A stretch of DNA of 21,053 bases from an uncultured Eubacteriales bacterium (GTDB taxonomy: Bacteria > Bacillota > Clostridia > Oscillospirales > Oscillospiraceae): contig URGL01000047.1 in NCBI GenBank assembly GCA_900547405.1, forward strand, positions 1 through 21,053, written 5' to 3'. Positions within the stretch are counted from its first letter, which is position 1; each line of letters opens with the position of its first letter. The position numbers were made by a program, and so were the translations under genes. Below the pieces are notes generated by a model, which was not told the DNA's origin, made no database searches, and saw only the letters and a program-made list of their open reading frames with translations. Shown in pieces: positions 13,094-21,000 of this stretch.

Positions 13094-14311
13094 TTATTTT
13101 GCCGACAGTTCCACGCTTCGTCTCAGAATCGAATAGGCGGGTACCTGTTTCGGCAGTCTCAGGTAGAATTCCATCTGGGGTGTCTTGGGCTCCTCCAGGG
13201 GGGCTCCCTCTGGGGTTTCCATCTCTTCGGGGATGACCTCAAAGGGCCGGGTATCCGGGCCTACGCATTCAAGGATGTCCCCTTTGCGGAACTTATTCCG
13301 CAAGGAGCACTTGGCAAGGCCCCTTTCGTCGCAGGACTCCACCATGGCTACAATTTGCCACTGACGAATGTAGCGGGAGGTTTTGGTGTACTGTCCCGGC
13401 TGGCCATAGTAGAAGCCGGTGGAGTAGATCCTATGGGAGATGTGGTCCACTTCGTTGCGCCAGACCGGGTCCAGGGGCTGCCCATTGGCCGCGGCGTCGA
13501 TGCAGTGGCGGTAGGCCCCCGTGACGATGGCGGCGTAGTAGGCAGACTTGGCCCGGCCTTCCAGCTTGATGCAGTCTACCCCGGCATCCATGAGATCGTC
13601 CAGGTGGTCGATCATGCACATATCCCGGGAGTTCATGATGTAGGTGCCTTTTTCGTCCTCGAAAACCGGGAAGTATTCTCCGGGGCGCTTTTCCTCCATC
13701 AGGGCGTATTGATAGCGGCAGGGCTGGGCGCAGGCACCCCGGTTGGAGTCCCGGCCGGTCATGTAGTTGCTGAGAAGGCACCGGCCGGAGTAGCTGACGC
13801 ACATGGCCCCGTGGCCGAAGGTCTCGATCTCCAGGTTCTGAGAGACCTTCTGACGGATGCCGCGGATCTCCTCCAGGCTCAGCTCTCGGGCCAGCACCAC
13901 CCGCTGGGCCCCCAGGTCAAACCAGGCCTGGGCACACGCGTAGTTTGCAATGGATTGCTGGGTGGAGACGTGCCGCTGGCAGTGGGGGGCATATTTCCCG
14001 GCCAGGGTAAAGGCCCCCAGGTCTGCCAGGATCAGGGCGTCCACCCCGGCATCGTCCAGCTGCTCCAGATAGGCGGGGAGCTGGGCAACCTCGTCATTTC
14101 TCGGCATGGTATTCACGGTAACGTGGACATGGACACCATGGTCGTGGGCGAATTTCACCGCCTTCGGCAGGGCCTCCGGGGAGAAGTTCCCCGCGAAGGA
14201 CCGCATGCCGAAGCTGGTGCCCGCCAGATACACGGCATCCGCGCCGTAGAGGATGGACATATTCAGCTGTTCCATGTCCCCGGCAGGGGACAGCAGTTCT
14301 AGTTTCTTCAT
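13094..14311 (-). CDS. trhP: tRNA uridine hydroxylation protein, peptidase U32 family
   Basis: This 405-residue U32-family protein belongs to the TrhP group (YegQ in E. coli, YrrN/YrrO in Bacillus), which hydroxylates U34 of tRNAs toward 5-methoxyuridine or cmo5U. It opens with KKLELLSPAGDMEQL. Cys171, Cys178, Cys194 and Cys198, in GHGAMCVSYSGRC and RGACAQPC, fit the iron-sulfur ligands of the family. It also has DCIKLEGRAKS and a C-terminal beta-barrel-like part (about 320-390). The start follows the mltG stop by six bases with no clear ribosome-binding site, which suggests coupled translation. The mltG neighbour matches the Bacillus yrrL-yrrO order, although the methyltransferase gene (trmR/yrrM) usually between them is absent. 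Older databases list such proteins as collagenase-like peptidases. Confidence 0.9.
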   Translation of the reverse strand: MKKLELLSPAGDMEQLNMSILYGADAVYLAGTSFGMRSFAGNFSPEALPKAVKFAHDHGVHVHVTVNTMPRNDEVAQLPAYLEQLDDAGVDALILADLGAFTLAGKYAPHCQRHVSTQQSIANYACAQAWFDLGAQRVVLARELSLEEIRGIRQKVSQNLEIETFGHGAMCVSYSGRCLLSNYMTGRDSNRGACAQPCRYQYALMEEKRPGEYFPVFEDEKGTYIMNSRDMCMIDHLDDLMDAGVDCIKLEGRAKSAYYAAIVTGAYRHCIDAAANGQPLDPVWRNEVDHISHRIYSTGFYYGQPGQYTKTSRYIRQWQIVAMVESCDERGLAKCSLRNKFRKGDILECVGPDTRPFEVIPEEMETPEGAPLEEPKTPQMEFYLRLPKQVPAYSILRRSVELSAK

Positions 14312-14317
14312 ATTGCG

Positions 14318-15895
14318 TTACCGAATGGAGGCCCGGAAGGCTTCGTGCTCTTCCAGTGTCCGAGAGAAGTGGTGTACGCCGGTTTCGGGATCCAGGACAT
14401 AGTAATAATAGTCCGTATCCTGGGGCTCCAGGGCAGCTTCGATGCTGCTGAGGCCTGGGTTGGTGATGGGTCCCGGAGTCAGGCCGGTGTTCGTGTAGGT
14501 GTTGTAGGGGCTGTCTACCTGCAGATCCTCTGCCGTCAGGTCGGTTTTTCCATCGAGAGCATAGATCACGGAGGCATCGATGTTCAGGTAGGAGGGAGTG
14601 CCGTGCCAGGCGAAGAGACGGTTGTAGATGACGGAAGCAACGGTATAGCCCTCATCGGCGCTGGCGGTTTCCTTCTCAATCAGGGAAGCCACAGTGACCA
14701 CGTCCGCCATGGTGAACTGGTGGGAGCTGATATAGTCATTGCCCCGGCCATCCTTACGCATCATGTCGCTGATGTGGGCATTCAGCTCCGTGAGCTTTTC
14801 CCGGAGGCTGTCGTCCACCCGCTTGTCGAAGTTACCCAGCATTTTGCCCAGAACGTTGGCAGGGGAGTCGTTGGTGTAGAATTCGTAGGTGTCGGGGAAG
14901 AGGTAGCCCTCCAGGCAGTACTTGTCCCCACGGGTAAGGCCTTCTAGGAACCAGTAGTCATCCAGCTCTCCGTTTGCGGCGTAGTCCGCCAGAGATTCCA
15001 CGGTGCATACCCGCTTCTCCTGCAGGAGCTCGAAGATCTGGCGGCAGCTGTAGCCCTCGGGAATCATGACGGTGACCACGCTGCGCTGAGAGCTGGGGGA
15101 CATCATGTTCACCAATGCGTGATAGTCATACAGGGCGTTCAGGTCCCAGATGCCGGGCTGGATTTCTCCGTCATCCACGGCAAAGCTGCAATACAGCTTG
15201 AAGAGGCCGGGATAACGGATAAGGCCTGCTTTTTGGAGCTTGTCGGCAATGGAGTCGATGTCATCGGCGGCAGTGACGGTGAGGGTCACGGGTTTGTCCT
15301 CCCGGCCGAAGGCCAGCACATCCGCGGCGCAGACCCAGGCCATTCGGCCCAGAGTGATGCCAATGGCCACGGTGATGGCGATCCACACCAGGGTAACCAG
15401 AATATTGGGGATGCCTAAAAAGCCCTCGCCGGTGCGGTTCCGGGGACGGCCCTTTTTGGCCGGGTGCTGCCGGATGGGCACAGTCTCCTCCTGGGGCTGC
15501 TCCGCCTGGAAGAGCTCCTGGAAATCCTGGTCCTCCTCCGTCAGCTCCTTGGGCTCTTCCGTCGGCTCTTCAGCGCCATCCAGCGCTTCCGAGGGCAGAT
15601 CCAAGTCATCCAGAAAGGACAGGTCCGTGTCGTCGGCCAGGGGGTCAGTGTCATCCGGAAAAGGATCCGTGTCATTGGAAAGAGGGGACCTATCGGTTTC
15701 CACGGTGGTCTCCGGATCCGGCGGCAAGGTGAAATCAGAATCGATGGGTTCGTCCTCCGCCGCCTCCGGCGCAGGCTCCTTCTGAGGCTCGTTGTTCAGA
15801 AACCGGCCCCGGTAGCCGGTGGATTCCTTGGCTTCCGGGTCATCACCGGCCAAAAAACGGGGCTTTCCCGGCTCCCGGGAAGGTATATCGTTCAT
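14318..15895 (-). CDS. mltG: Endolytic transglycosylase MltG with long acidic cytoplasmic tail
   Basis: MltG cuts nascent glycan strands at the outer face of the membrane and so limits peptidoglycan chain length. The 525-residue protein has a low-complexity acidic N-terminus (about 1-140, rich in D, E and P with repeats such as DTDPFPDDTDPLADDTD), a basic patch (RQHPAKKGRPRNR), one membrane helix (163-184), a LysM-like segment (about 202-250) and the YceG catalytic domain. Visible motifs are YLFPDTY (331-337), catalytic Glu407 in SLIEKET, NIDASVIYAL (438-447) and LTPGPITNPG. AGGAG upstream supports the start. The N-terminal extension is much longer than in E. coli (340 residues in all) and may bind cytosolic division or cell-wall partners. 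Confidence 0.95.
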   Translation of the reverse strand: MNDIPSREPGKPRFLAGDDPEAKESTGYRGRFLNNEPQKEPAPEAAEDEPIDSDFTLPPDPETTVETDRSPLSNDTDPFPDDTDPLADDTDLSFLDDLDLPSEALDGAEEPTEEPKELTEEDQDFQELFQAEQPQEETVPIRQHPAKKGRPRNRTGEGFLGIPNILVTLVWIAITVAIGITLGRMAWVCAADVLAFGREDKPVTLTVTAADDIDSIADKLQKAGLIRYPGLFKLYCSFAVDDGEIQPGIWDLNALYDYHALVNMMSPSSQRSVVTVMIPEGYSCRQIFELLQEKRVCTVESLADYAANGELDDYWFLEGLTRGDKYCLEGYLFPDTYEFYTNDSPANVLGKMLGNFDKRVDDSLREKLTELNAHISDMMRKDGRGNDYISSHQFTMADVVTVASLIEKETASADEGYTVASVIYNRLFAWHGTPSYLNIDASVIYALDGKTDLTAEDLQVDSPYNTYTNTGLTPGPITNPGLSSIEAALEPQDTDYYYYVLDPETGVHHFSRTLEEHEAFRASIR

Positions 15896-15910
15896 AGGTA
15901 GCTCCTTTCC

Positions 15911-16453
15911 TCAGCGGATGACGATCTGCTTGGCAACCTTGTCGGTAGCCTCGCTGCCCTTCAGCGCCTTGATCAGCTCCAGGGCGAAGGGAATGGCGCA
16001 GCCGGCAGAGGTGCCGGTGATGAGCTTCCCGTCCCGGAGGGCGGCTACGCCGGAAACCATGTCCGCCTTACCCATTTGCCCCTCGCAGCCGGGGAAACAG
16101 GTGGCTTTTTTTCCATCGGGAATGCCCAGGTCTGCCAGCACCGTGGGACCGGCGCAGATGGCGGCGACGAAACGGTCATGCTCCCAGCCCCAGCGAAGGG
16201 CATCCAGGGCGGCCTGACTGGCTCTGGCGCTGGCAACACCGCCAAGGCCGCCGGGCAGGACGATCATATCCATGCTTTCCAGATCCATATTTTCCGGCAG
16301 AATGTCCGCCTCCACGGGGATCTTGTGGCTGCCTGCCACGGTCTTGCCCGTGATGCCCACGGTCTGGACCTCAATCCCTGCCCGGCGCATCAGATCCACC
16401 GGGGCGATGGCTTCCACTTCTTCAAATCCGGTTCCAAGCAGTACGTATACCAT
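15911..16453 (-). CDS. DJ-1/PfpI family protein
   Basis: This 180-residue Rossmann-like protein of the DJ-1/ThiJ/YajL group has the reactive Cys100 in AICAGPTVL, and Glu11/Glu12 in GFEEVEA near the place of the DJ-1 glutamate that polarises the thiol. Proteins of this group act in carbonyl stress, protein or nucleotide deglycation or redox response; the precise reaction here is not settled. GGAGG nine bases upstream supports the start. It begins four bases after the kinase stop and ends 15 bases before mltG, so it is the second gene of the operon. Confidence 0.9.
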   Translation of the reverse strand: MVYVLLGTGFEEVEAIAPVDLMRRAGIEVQTVGITGKTVAGSHKIPVEADILPENMDLESMDMIVLPGGLGGVASARASQAALDALRWGWEHDRFVAAICAGPTVLADLGIPDGKKATCFPGCEGQMGKADMVSGVAALRDGKLITGTSAGCAIPFALELIKALKGSEATDKVAKQIVIR

Positions 16454-16457
16454 AACA

Positions 16458-17126
16458 TTATTCCTCCAAACACTTGGTCACATAGCGGTAAATTTCTTCA
16501 TGAATGTCCTGGATGCTTCGCATTTTCCCATTTTCCACACAGGAGATCAGGGTCCAGCCGTAATATTCCGCGGCGGAGCGGCCCATCCGGCGGCTGGCAG
16601 ACAGATACTGTGTGTCTGCTTCGTGGATGTCCGCATGGGTGCCGGTGGCGGCCTCCCGGGACCGAAGGAGCATCTCCGTGAAGTCTGTAGGCACATCCAG
16701 GTAGAGCACCAGGTCGGGCCTGGGAAGCCCCATGTGGTCGTATTCCAGCTCGTAGAGCCACTTCAGGAAGTCCTTCCGCTTCTCTTCCGGCTCCTTAGAG
16801 GCCTGGTGGACGGCGTTGGAGGTGGTATAGCGGTCGGAGACCACGAGACCGCCCTGCTCGTACCACTTGCCCCACACCTTTTTGTAGGAGGCGTACCGGT
16901 CTACGGCGTAGAAGGTGGAAGCGGCGTAGGCGTTCACATCCGCCGGATGGGAGCCGAACTCTCCGCCGAGATACATTTTGATCAGTGCGGAGCTGGGCTG
17001 CGAATACTGGGGAAATACCAGCTGTTCAAAGGCTATCCGGTCTTGCGACAGGTGCTCTGTCAAAAGGCGGAACTGGGTGGACTTGCCGGACCCATCGGTA
17101 CCCTCAATGACTATCAGTTTACCCAT
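16458..17126 (-). CDS. tmk: Thymidylate kinase-like protein
   Basis: This 222-residue P-loop kinase has GTDGSGKST (9-17), the DRY motif (98-100) in VVSDRYTTSN, and LVLYLDVP (139-146), all characteristic of dTMP kinase, which makes dTDP from dTMP. The segment FPQYSQPSSALIKMYLGGE resembles the dTMP-site region. The ATG at 17126 has GGAAGGA nine bases before it; the open frame extends 14 codons further only to a TTG. It is first gene of the minus-strand operon with the DJ-1 gene, mltG and trhP. Substrate assignment as dTMP is by motif; a divergent nucleoside-phosphate kinase is possible. Confidence 0.86.
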   Translation of the reverse strand: MGKLIVIEGTDGSGKSTQFRLLTEHLSQDRIAFEQLVFPQYSQPSSALIKMYLGGEFGSHPADVNAYAASTFYAVDRYASYKKVWGKWYEQGGLVVSDRYTTSNAVHQASKEPEEKRKDFLKWLYELEYDHMGLPRPDLVLYLDVPTDFTEMLLRSREAATGTHADIHEADTQYLSASRRMGRSAAEYYGWTLISCVENGKMRSIQDIHEEIYRYVTKCLEE

Positions 17127-17171
17127 TTTTCTGTGTCCTTCCTCATAATAAGGCAGTTTATAATCCAATAG

Positions 17172-17200
17172 AATATATCATATTTTCTCCCTCTTGTCCA
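17172..17200 (-). promoter_or_regulatory. Promoter of the tmk-trhP operon
   Basis: On the minus strand, TGGACA (17200-17195), a 17-bp spacer and TATATT (17177-17172) match the sigma-A consensus at five of six positions in each box. It lies about 45 bp upstream of the tmk start. Confidence 0.55.
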
Positions 17201-17215
17201 CACGAAAGTGTGAAC
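17196..17215. promoter_or_regulatory. Candidate operator: imperfect palindrome between divergent promoters
   Basis: GTCCACAC-GAAA-GTGTGAAC is a 20-bp inverted repeat with seven of eight arm positions paired. It overlaps the -35 box of the tmk promoter and lies nine bases before the -35 box of the opposite promoter, where a repressor could control both operons. Confidence 0.4.
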
Positions 17216-17223
17216 ATTGGTGA

Positions 17224-17251
17224 TTGCAAAAACGGAAAACCTATGTATAAT
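17224..17251 (+). promoter_or_regulatory. Promoter of the PfkB-GH13 operon
   Basis: TTGCAA (17224-17229), a 16-bp spacer and a perfect TATAAT (17246-17251) lie 43 bp upstream of the PfkB gene start. Confidence 0.65.
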
Positions 17252-17294
17252 AATACTTACTATCCCCTGGGGGAACAGGAAAGGAACGAAAAAC

Positions 17295-18227
17295 ATGGGT
17301 ATTGTTGTGATCGGCGCGGTATTTGTGGATATCAAGGGCTATCCCAAGGCCAATTATATTCCGGGAGGCCGCAACGCGGGCAAGGTAGAGCAGATTTACG
17401 GCGGTGTCTCCCGAAACGTGACAGAGGACATTGCCAACTGCGAACTCCGGCCCACCTTCATTGGCCTGGTGGACAATACCGCCATCGGAGCGGACGTGAT
17501 CCGGCAGTTAAAAAACCACAAGGTCAATACGGATTATATGCGTCAGGTTCCCGACGGTATGGGCACCTGGCTGGCGGTCTTCAACAACGACGGAGATGTG
17601 GTTGCCTCCATTTCCAAGCGCCCGGACCTGACGCCCATCCTGGATATTCTGGAAGAAAACGGAGATGAGATTTTCCGGAACGCAGACAGCATTGTCATTG
17701 AGGTGGACGCGGAGAAGGCCATTGTGAAAAAGACGCTGGCGCTGGCGAAGAAATACGGCAAGGCCGTTTACGGTCTGGTATCCAATATGAGCATCTGCCT
17801 GGAGCGCCGGGATTTTCTGAAGGATTTGGGCGCTTTCGTCTGCAACCAGCAGGAGGCGGGACTGCTGTTCTGCACGGACTACTCCCATAAGACACCGGAA
17901 GAGATGGTAGACATCGTGGCGGAGAAGGCCTACCAGGCCCGGATCCCCAGGCTCATTGTCACCATGGGGGCTCAGGGGGCGGTCTATGCCGATATGAGCG
18001 GCGATAAGGGCCTGTGCCCCGCCCGTTCCGTAGAGGTGAAGGACACCACCGGCGCCGGGGACTCCTTCTGTGCCGGTGTGGCGGTGGGCCTGACCTATGG
18101 AAAGGGGCTGAAAGAAGCCTGCGAGATCGGCAACCATCTGGCAGCCTCTGTGATCGCGACCCTGGAAAATGTTTGCCCCCGGTTCCTGCCGAGAGAGCTG
18201 GGAATTGATATGGATGTGCCGGACTGA
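17295..18227 (+). CDS. PfkB-family (ribokinase-like) sugar or nucleoside kinase
   Basis: This 310-residue kinase has the two PfkB signatures: GGVSRNVTEDI (36-46) at the substrate site and DTTGAGDSFCAGV (250-262) with catalytic Asp256. The first signature resembles pseudouridine kinase (GGVxRNxAEN) more than fructokinase or ribokinase, so a nucleoside substrate is possible; no pseudouridine glycosidase gene is beside it. AAGGA nine bases before the ATG at 17295 sets the start; an upstream in-frame ATG at 17217 lies before the promoter's -10 box and is unlikely. It is first gene of a four-gene operon and is followed by the vitamin B6 kinase gene after one base. Confidence 0.88.
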   Translation: MGIVVIGAVFVDIKGYPKANYIPGGRNAGKVEQIYGGVSRNVTEDIANCELRPTFIGLVDNTAIGADVIRQLKNHKVNTDYMRQVPDGMGTWLAVFNNDGDVVASISKRPDLTPILDILEENGDEIFRNADSIVIEVDAEKAIVKKTLALAKKYGKAVYGLVSNMSICLERRDFLKDLGAFVCNQQEAGLLFCTDYSHKTPEEMVDIVAEKAYQARIPRLIVTMGAQGAVYADMSGDKGLCPARSVEVKDTTGAGDSFCAGVAVGLTYGKGLKEACEIGNHLAASVIATLENVCPRFLPRELGIDMDVPD

Positions 18228-18228
18228 T

Positions 18229-19053
18229 ATGAGCTATCAGAGAATTTTAACGGTCCAGGACCTGAGCTGCCTGGGTCACTGCTCCGGAGCGGTGGCCTTG
18301 CCGGTGCTCTCCGCCTGGGGCCACGAGACCTGCCTGCTCCCTACGGCCCTGCTCTCCACCCATACGGCATTTCCGGCCCCCTATGTGCGGCACCTGACGG
18401 AGGATACCCCGGCCATTGCCGCCCACTGGAAGAGCCAGGGGATCCAGTTTGACGCTATCCTTACGGGATATCTGGGAAGTAGGGCGGATATCCAAAACGT
18501 ACTGGACCTGACGGAGCTTCTGATTCCGGATGGGCTGTGTATTGTGGACCCGGCCATGGGGGATCATGGGCGGCTTTACAGTGGCCTGGGGGAGGGCTAT
18601 GCCCAGGCCATGAAAGATCTCTGCCGACGGGCGGATATCCTCCTGCCCAATGTGACGGAGGCTTCCATTCTTACGGGGCTTCCTATGCCGGAGAAAATGA
18701 CAGAGGCCGCTGCCCGGGCGCTCCTGCTGGCGCTGCCCAACGAAAGAGTCATTCTAACCGGGGCTATTGAAGAGCCAGGAGTTACCGGAGTAGCGGTGAA
18801 GGAAGGGGCGGCCGTCACCTTCTTCCGGCATCCAAAACAGCCCGGCTCCTTCCACGGCACCGGGGACCTCTTCGCCGCCTGTTTTGCCGGGGAAGTGCTT
18901 CGGGGAGAGTCTCTGGGGGACTCTGCCGCCTTCGCCGCCCGGTTTACAGGGGACTGCGTAGTGGAAACCGCAAAGGACCCCAAAGGGGCCTACGGCGTCA
19001 AATTTGAACCGTTATTATGGAAAATCACGGAAAAATCAGGTGATCGGCTATGA
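18229..19053 (+). CDS. Pyridoxal/pyridoxamine/pyridoxine kinase
   Basis: This 274-residue ribokinase-superfamily kinase makes pyridoxal phosphate from B6 vitamers (salvage). It has ILTVQDLSCLGHCSGAVALP (6-25) where PdxY/PdxK carry the SIQSHVVYGHxG stretch, VDPAMGDHGRLYSG (106-119), ILLPNVTEASILTG (137-150) and the anion-hole motif HGTGDLFAACFAG (209-221) with catalytic Asp213. The start follows the previous stop by one base and the stop overlaps the next start, so translation is coupled on both sides. Its product is the cofactor of GlgP, encoded 10 kb upstream. PdxK and PdxY cannot be told apart here, so I give no symbol. Confidence 0.9.
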   Translation: MSYQRILTVQDLSCLGHCSGAVALPVLSAWGHETCLLPTALLSTHTAFPAPYVRHLTEDTPAIAAHWKSQGIQFDAILTGYLGSRADIQNVLDLTELLIPDGLCIVDPAMGDHGRLYSGLGEGYAQAMKDLCRRADILLPNVTEASILTGLPMPEKMTEAAARALLLALPNERVILTGAIEEPGVTGVAVKEGAAVTFFRHPKQPGSFHGTGDLFAACFAGEVLRGESLGDSAAFAARFTGDCVVETAKDPKGAYGVKFEPLLWKITEKSGDRL

Positions 19054-19301
19054 AAAACGAAATGATACGGAAAACAAAGCGCTTGCTTCTAAAGTCAATG
19101 CCTATGGAGAAGCCAAAAACCAGCTGGATGACGGTATACATGTGCTTCGGTATTTCCATCGGTATGGCTCTGGGCAGCCTGATGGGAAACATTTCCATCG
19201 GCATGTGCTACGGCGTGGCGGCAGGATTGCTGCTGGGCTCCGCTATGGATGCCTCCGAGAAGAAGCGCCGGGCGGAGATCCTGGGAGAGGAGAAAAAGTA
19301 A
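19050..19301 (+). CDS. Small membrane protein with glycine-zipper-like helix
   Basis: This is an 83-residue protein of unknown function. A basic N-terminus (MKNEMIRKTKRLLLKS) precedes a hydrophobic section (about 27-65) with small residues at regular steps (GISIGMALGSLMGNISIGM, then GVAAGLLLGSAMD), typical of packed transmembrane hairpins. It ends in a charged tail (SEKKRRAEILGEEKK). AGGTGA seven bases upstream supports the start. The gene overlaps the B6 kinase stop by four bases and the GH13 gene starts two bases after it, so it is a true operon member rather than a chance frame. I do not recognise a named family. Confidence 0.75.
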   Translation: MKNEMIRKTKRLLLKSMPMEKPKTSWMTVYMCFGISIGMALGSLMGNISIGMCYGVAAGLLLGSAMDASEKKRRAEILGEEKK

Positions 19302-19302
19302 C

Positions 19303-20862
19303 ATGGCTTGGTATGACGAAGCGGTCTTTTACCATATCTACCCCTTGGGGCTAACCGGGGCTCCCATGCACAATGACTACGGCGCGCCCCAGCCCCGGCT
19401 GCGAACACTGTTTCCCTGGATCGATCACATGGCAGAGCTGGGCTGCAACGCCCTGTACATCGGGCCTCTGTTTGAATCTCAGTCCCACGGCTACGATACT
19501 ACGGACTACCGGAAGCTGGACAGCCGCCTGGGCACCAATCAGGATTTCAAGGATTTTGTGGCGGCCTGCCACGGCAGGAGCATCCGGGTGGTGCTGGACG
19601 GGGTCTTCAACCACACAGGCCGGGATTTCTTCGCCTTCCGGGATATCCAGGAGCACCGGGAGGATTCCCGGTACCGGGACTGGTACTGCAACGTGGACTT
19701 CCGCGGAGATACGGAATACCAGGATGGCTTTTCTTATGAAAACTGGGGAGGCTACAATCTGCTGGCAAAGCTGAACCAGAGGAATCCGGCGGTGCAGGAA
19801 TACCTCTGCGATACCGTGGAGTTCTGGGTGTCGGAATACGACATCGACGGCATCCGCCTGGATGCGGCAGATGTGCTGGACTTTGACTTTATGAGGGCGC
19901 TTCGCCGGACCGCCGACACTGTGAAGGCCGACTTCTGGCTTATGGGCGAGGTGATCCACGGAGACTACGGCCGCTGGCTGGCCCCGGGACTCCTCCACAG
20001 CGTCACCAACTACCGCCTTCACAAGGCCCTCTATTCCGGACACAACGATCACAATTATTTTGAGATCGCCCACACGGTAAGGGAAACAAACCTCAAATGG
20101 AAGCTGTACAATTTCGTGGACAACCACGACGTGGCCCGGATCGCCTCCAAGCTCAGCGCAAAGGCCAATCTCCTGCCGGTCCATGTGCTGCTGTATACCC
20201 TGCCTGGCATTCCTTCCGTCTACTACGGCTCCGAATTCGGGATTGAAGGGAAAAAGGAGCGGAGGTCCGATGCCTCTTTGCGCCCGGAGATCCACCTGGA
20301 GGACTTCCGGGACAATGACTTGGCCAAGGTCATCGCCGCCCTTGGGAGTCTCCGGCAAGAGACTCCGGTATTTGCCTATGGCGACTACGAAGAGAAGCTG
20401 CTGACCAACAAGACCTACGCCTTCACCCGCAGCCTGGAGGGCCTGACGGCCCTGATCACCGTGAACAATGCCAACAACGGAGAAGAACTCTTCGCCGCGA
20501 ATCTCCCCCAGGGCACCTACACCGGCTGGCTCACGGGACAGAAAATCACCACCGACAATGGGGGGCTTCGTCTTACGCTTCCACCCCACAGTGGGGAAAT
20601 CTGGCTGCCGGAGGGTGTGAGTCTTCAGGTTCCAAAGCCCGTCACCTTCCGGGCCCAGGAAGAACCTACCTCTGTCGAAACCAAGAGCCTGGAGCCCCAG
20701 GAAACCAACAAGCCCTTTGACCAAATGACCGTTGAGGAGCTCCAGCAGGCCATTCTGGCGAAAATGGCGAAAAACGGCCCCATCACCCAGCAGATGTATC
20801 AGGATGTAGCGGAAAATGTCTACCGGGATTCGCTGCTAAATTGGGTGCGGAGCTTCCGGTAA
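19303..20862 (+). CDS. GH13 alpha-amylase-family glucanase, cytoplasmic
   Basis: This 519-residue enzyme of the alpha-amylase superfamily hydrolyses or transfers alpha-glucosidic bonds. The four conserved regions are present: DGVFNHTG (99-106), GIRLDAAD (183-190) with nucleophile Asp187, GEVIHGD (215-221) with acid/base Glu216, and FVDNHDVAR (271-279) with Asp276. No signal peptide is present, so it acts on internal maltodextrin or glycogen, like cyclomaltodextrinase or neopullulanase types. A beta-rich C domain (about 365-440) is followed by a polar linker and a helical tail (about 471-519, TVEELQQAILAKMAKNGPIT) not usual for the family. It is last gene of the operon. Subfamily and exact substrate are not resolved. 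Confidence 0.92.
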   Translation: MAWYDEAVFYHIYPLGLTGAPMHNDYGAPQPRLRTLFPWIDHMAELGCNALYIGPLFESQSHGYDTTDYRKLDSRLGTNQDFKDFVAACHGRSIRVVLDGVFNHTGRDFFAFRDIQEHREDSRYRDWYCNVDFRGDTEYQDGFSYENWGGYNLLAKLNQRNPAVQEYLCDTVEFWVSEYDIDGIRLDAADVLDFDFMRALRRTADTVKADFWLMGEVIHGDYGRWLAPGLLHSVTNYRLHKALYSGHNDHNYFEIAHTVRETNLKWKLYNFVDNHDVARIASKLSAKANLLPVHVLLYTLPGIPSVYYGSEFGIEGKKERRSDASLRPEIHLEDFRDNDLAKVIAALGSLRQETPVFAYGDYEEKLLTNKTYAFTRSLEGLTALITVNNANNGEELFAANLPQGTYTGWLTGQKITTDNGGLRLTLPPHSGEIWLPEGVSLQVPKPVTFRAQEEPTSVETKSLEPQETNKPFDQMTVEELQQAILAKMAKNGPITQQMYQDVAENVYRDSLLNWVRSFR

Positions 20863-20867
20863 GATCC

Positions 20868-20911
20868 TGTCATTGCGAACCAGTGACCGATGCCACTGGT
20901 TCGCAATGACA
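20868..20911. repeat. Short copy (B) of the inverted-repeat element
   Basis: There is a perfect 18-bp stem, TGTCATTGCGAACCAGTG (20868-20885) with its complement (20894-20911), and an 8-base loop. The termini are identical to those of the 163-bp element at 10035-10197, but the interior is missing. It lies five bases after the GH13 stop codon and probably serves as the operon's terminator. Confidence 0.85.
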
Positions 20912-20938
20912 AAAATTTCAGAAATCGAAAAAAAGTAC

Positions 20939-20967
20939 TTGCATTTTCTGGGATCCTGTGCTATAAT
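20939..20967 (+). promoter_or_regulatory. tRNA promoter
   Basis: TTGCAT (20939-20944), a 17-bp spacer and a perfect TATAAT (20962-20967) lie 33 bp upstream of the tRNA, as expected for stable RNA genes. Confidence 0.8.
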
Positions 20968-21000
20968 ACCCTAGCTGTCAGGGAACAGCGAAGGAAATAT

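Noticed and set aside
12968..14302. 444-codon plus-strand frame over the U32 gene
   Set aside because: It is an antisense shadow; the minus-strand frame has the Cys motif and family start, and the plus frame has no ribosome-binding site or recognisable domain.
19351..20724. 457-codon minus-strand frame over the GH13 gene
   Set aside because: It is a shadow of the GH13 reading frame, which has all four catalytic regions; the antisense translation has no recognisable domain.
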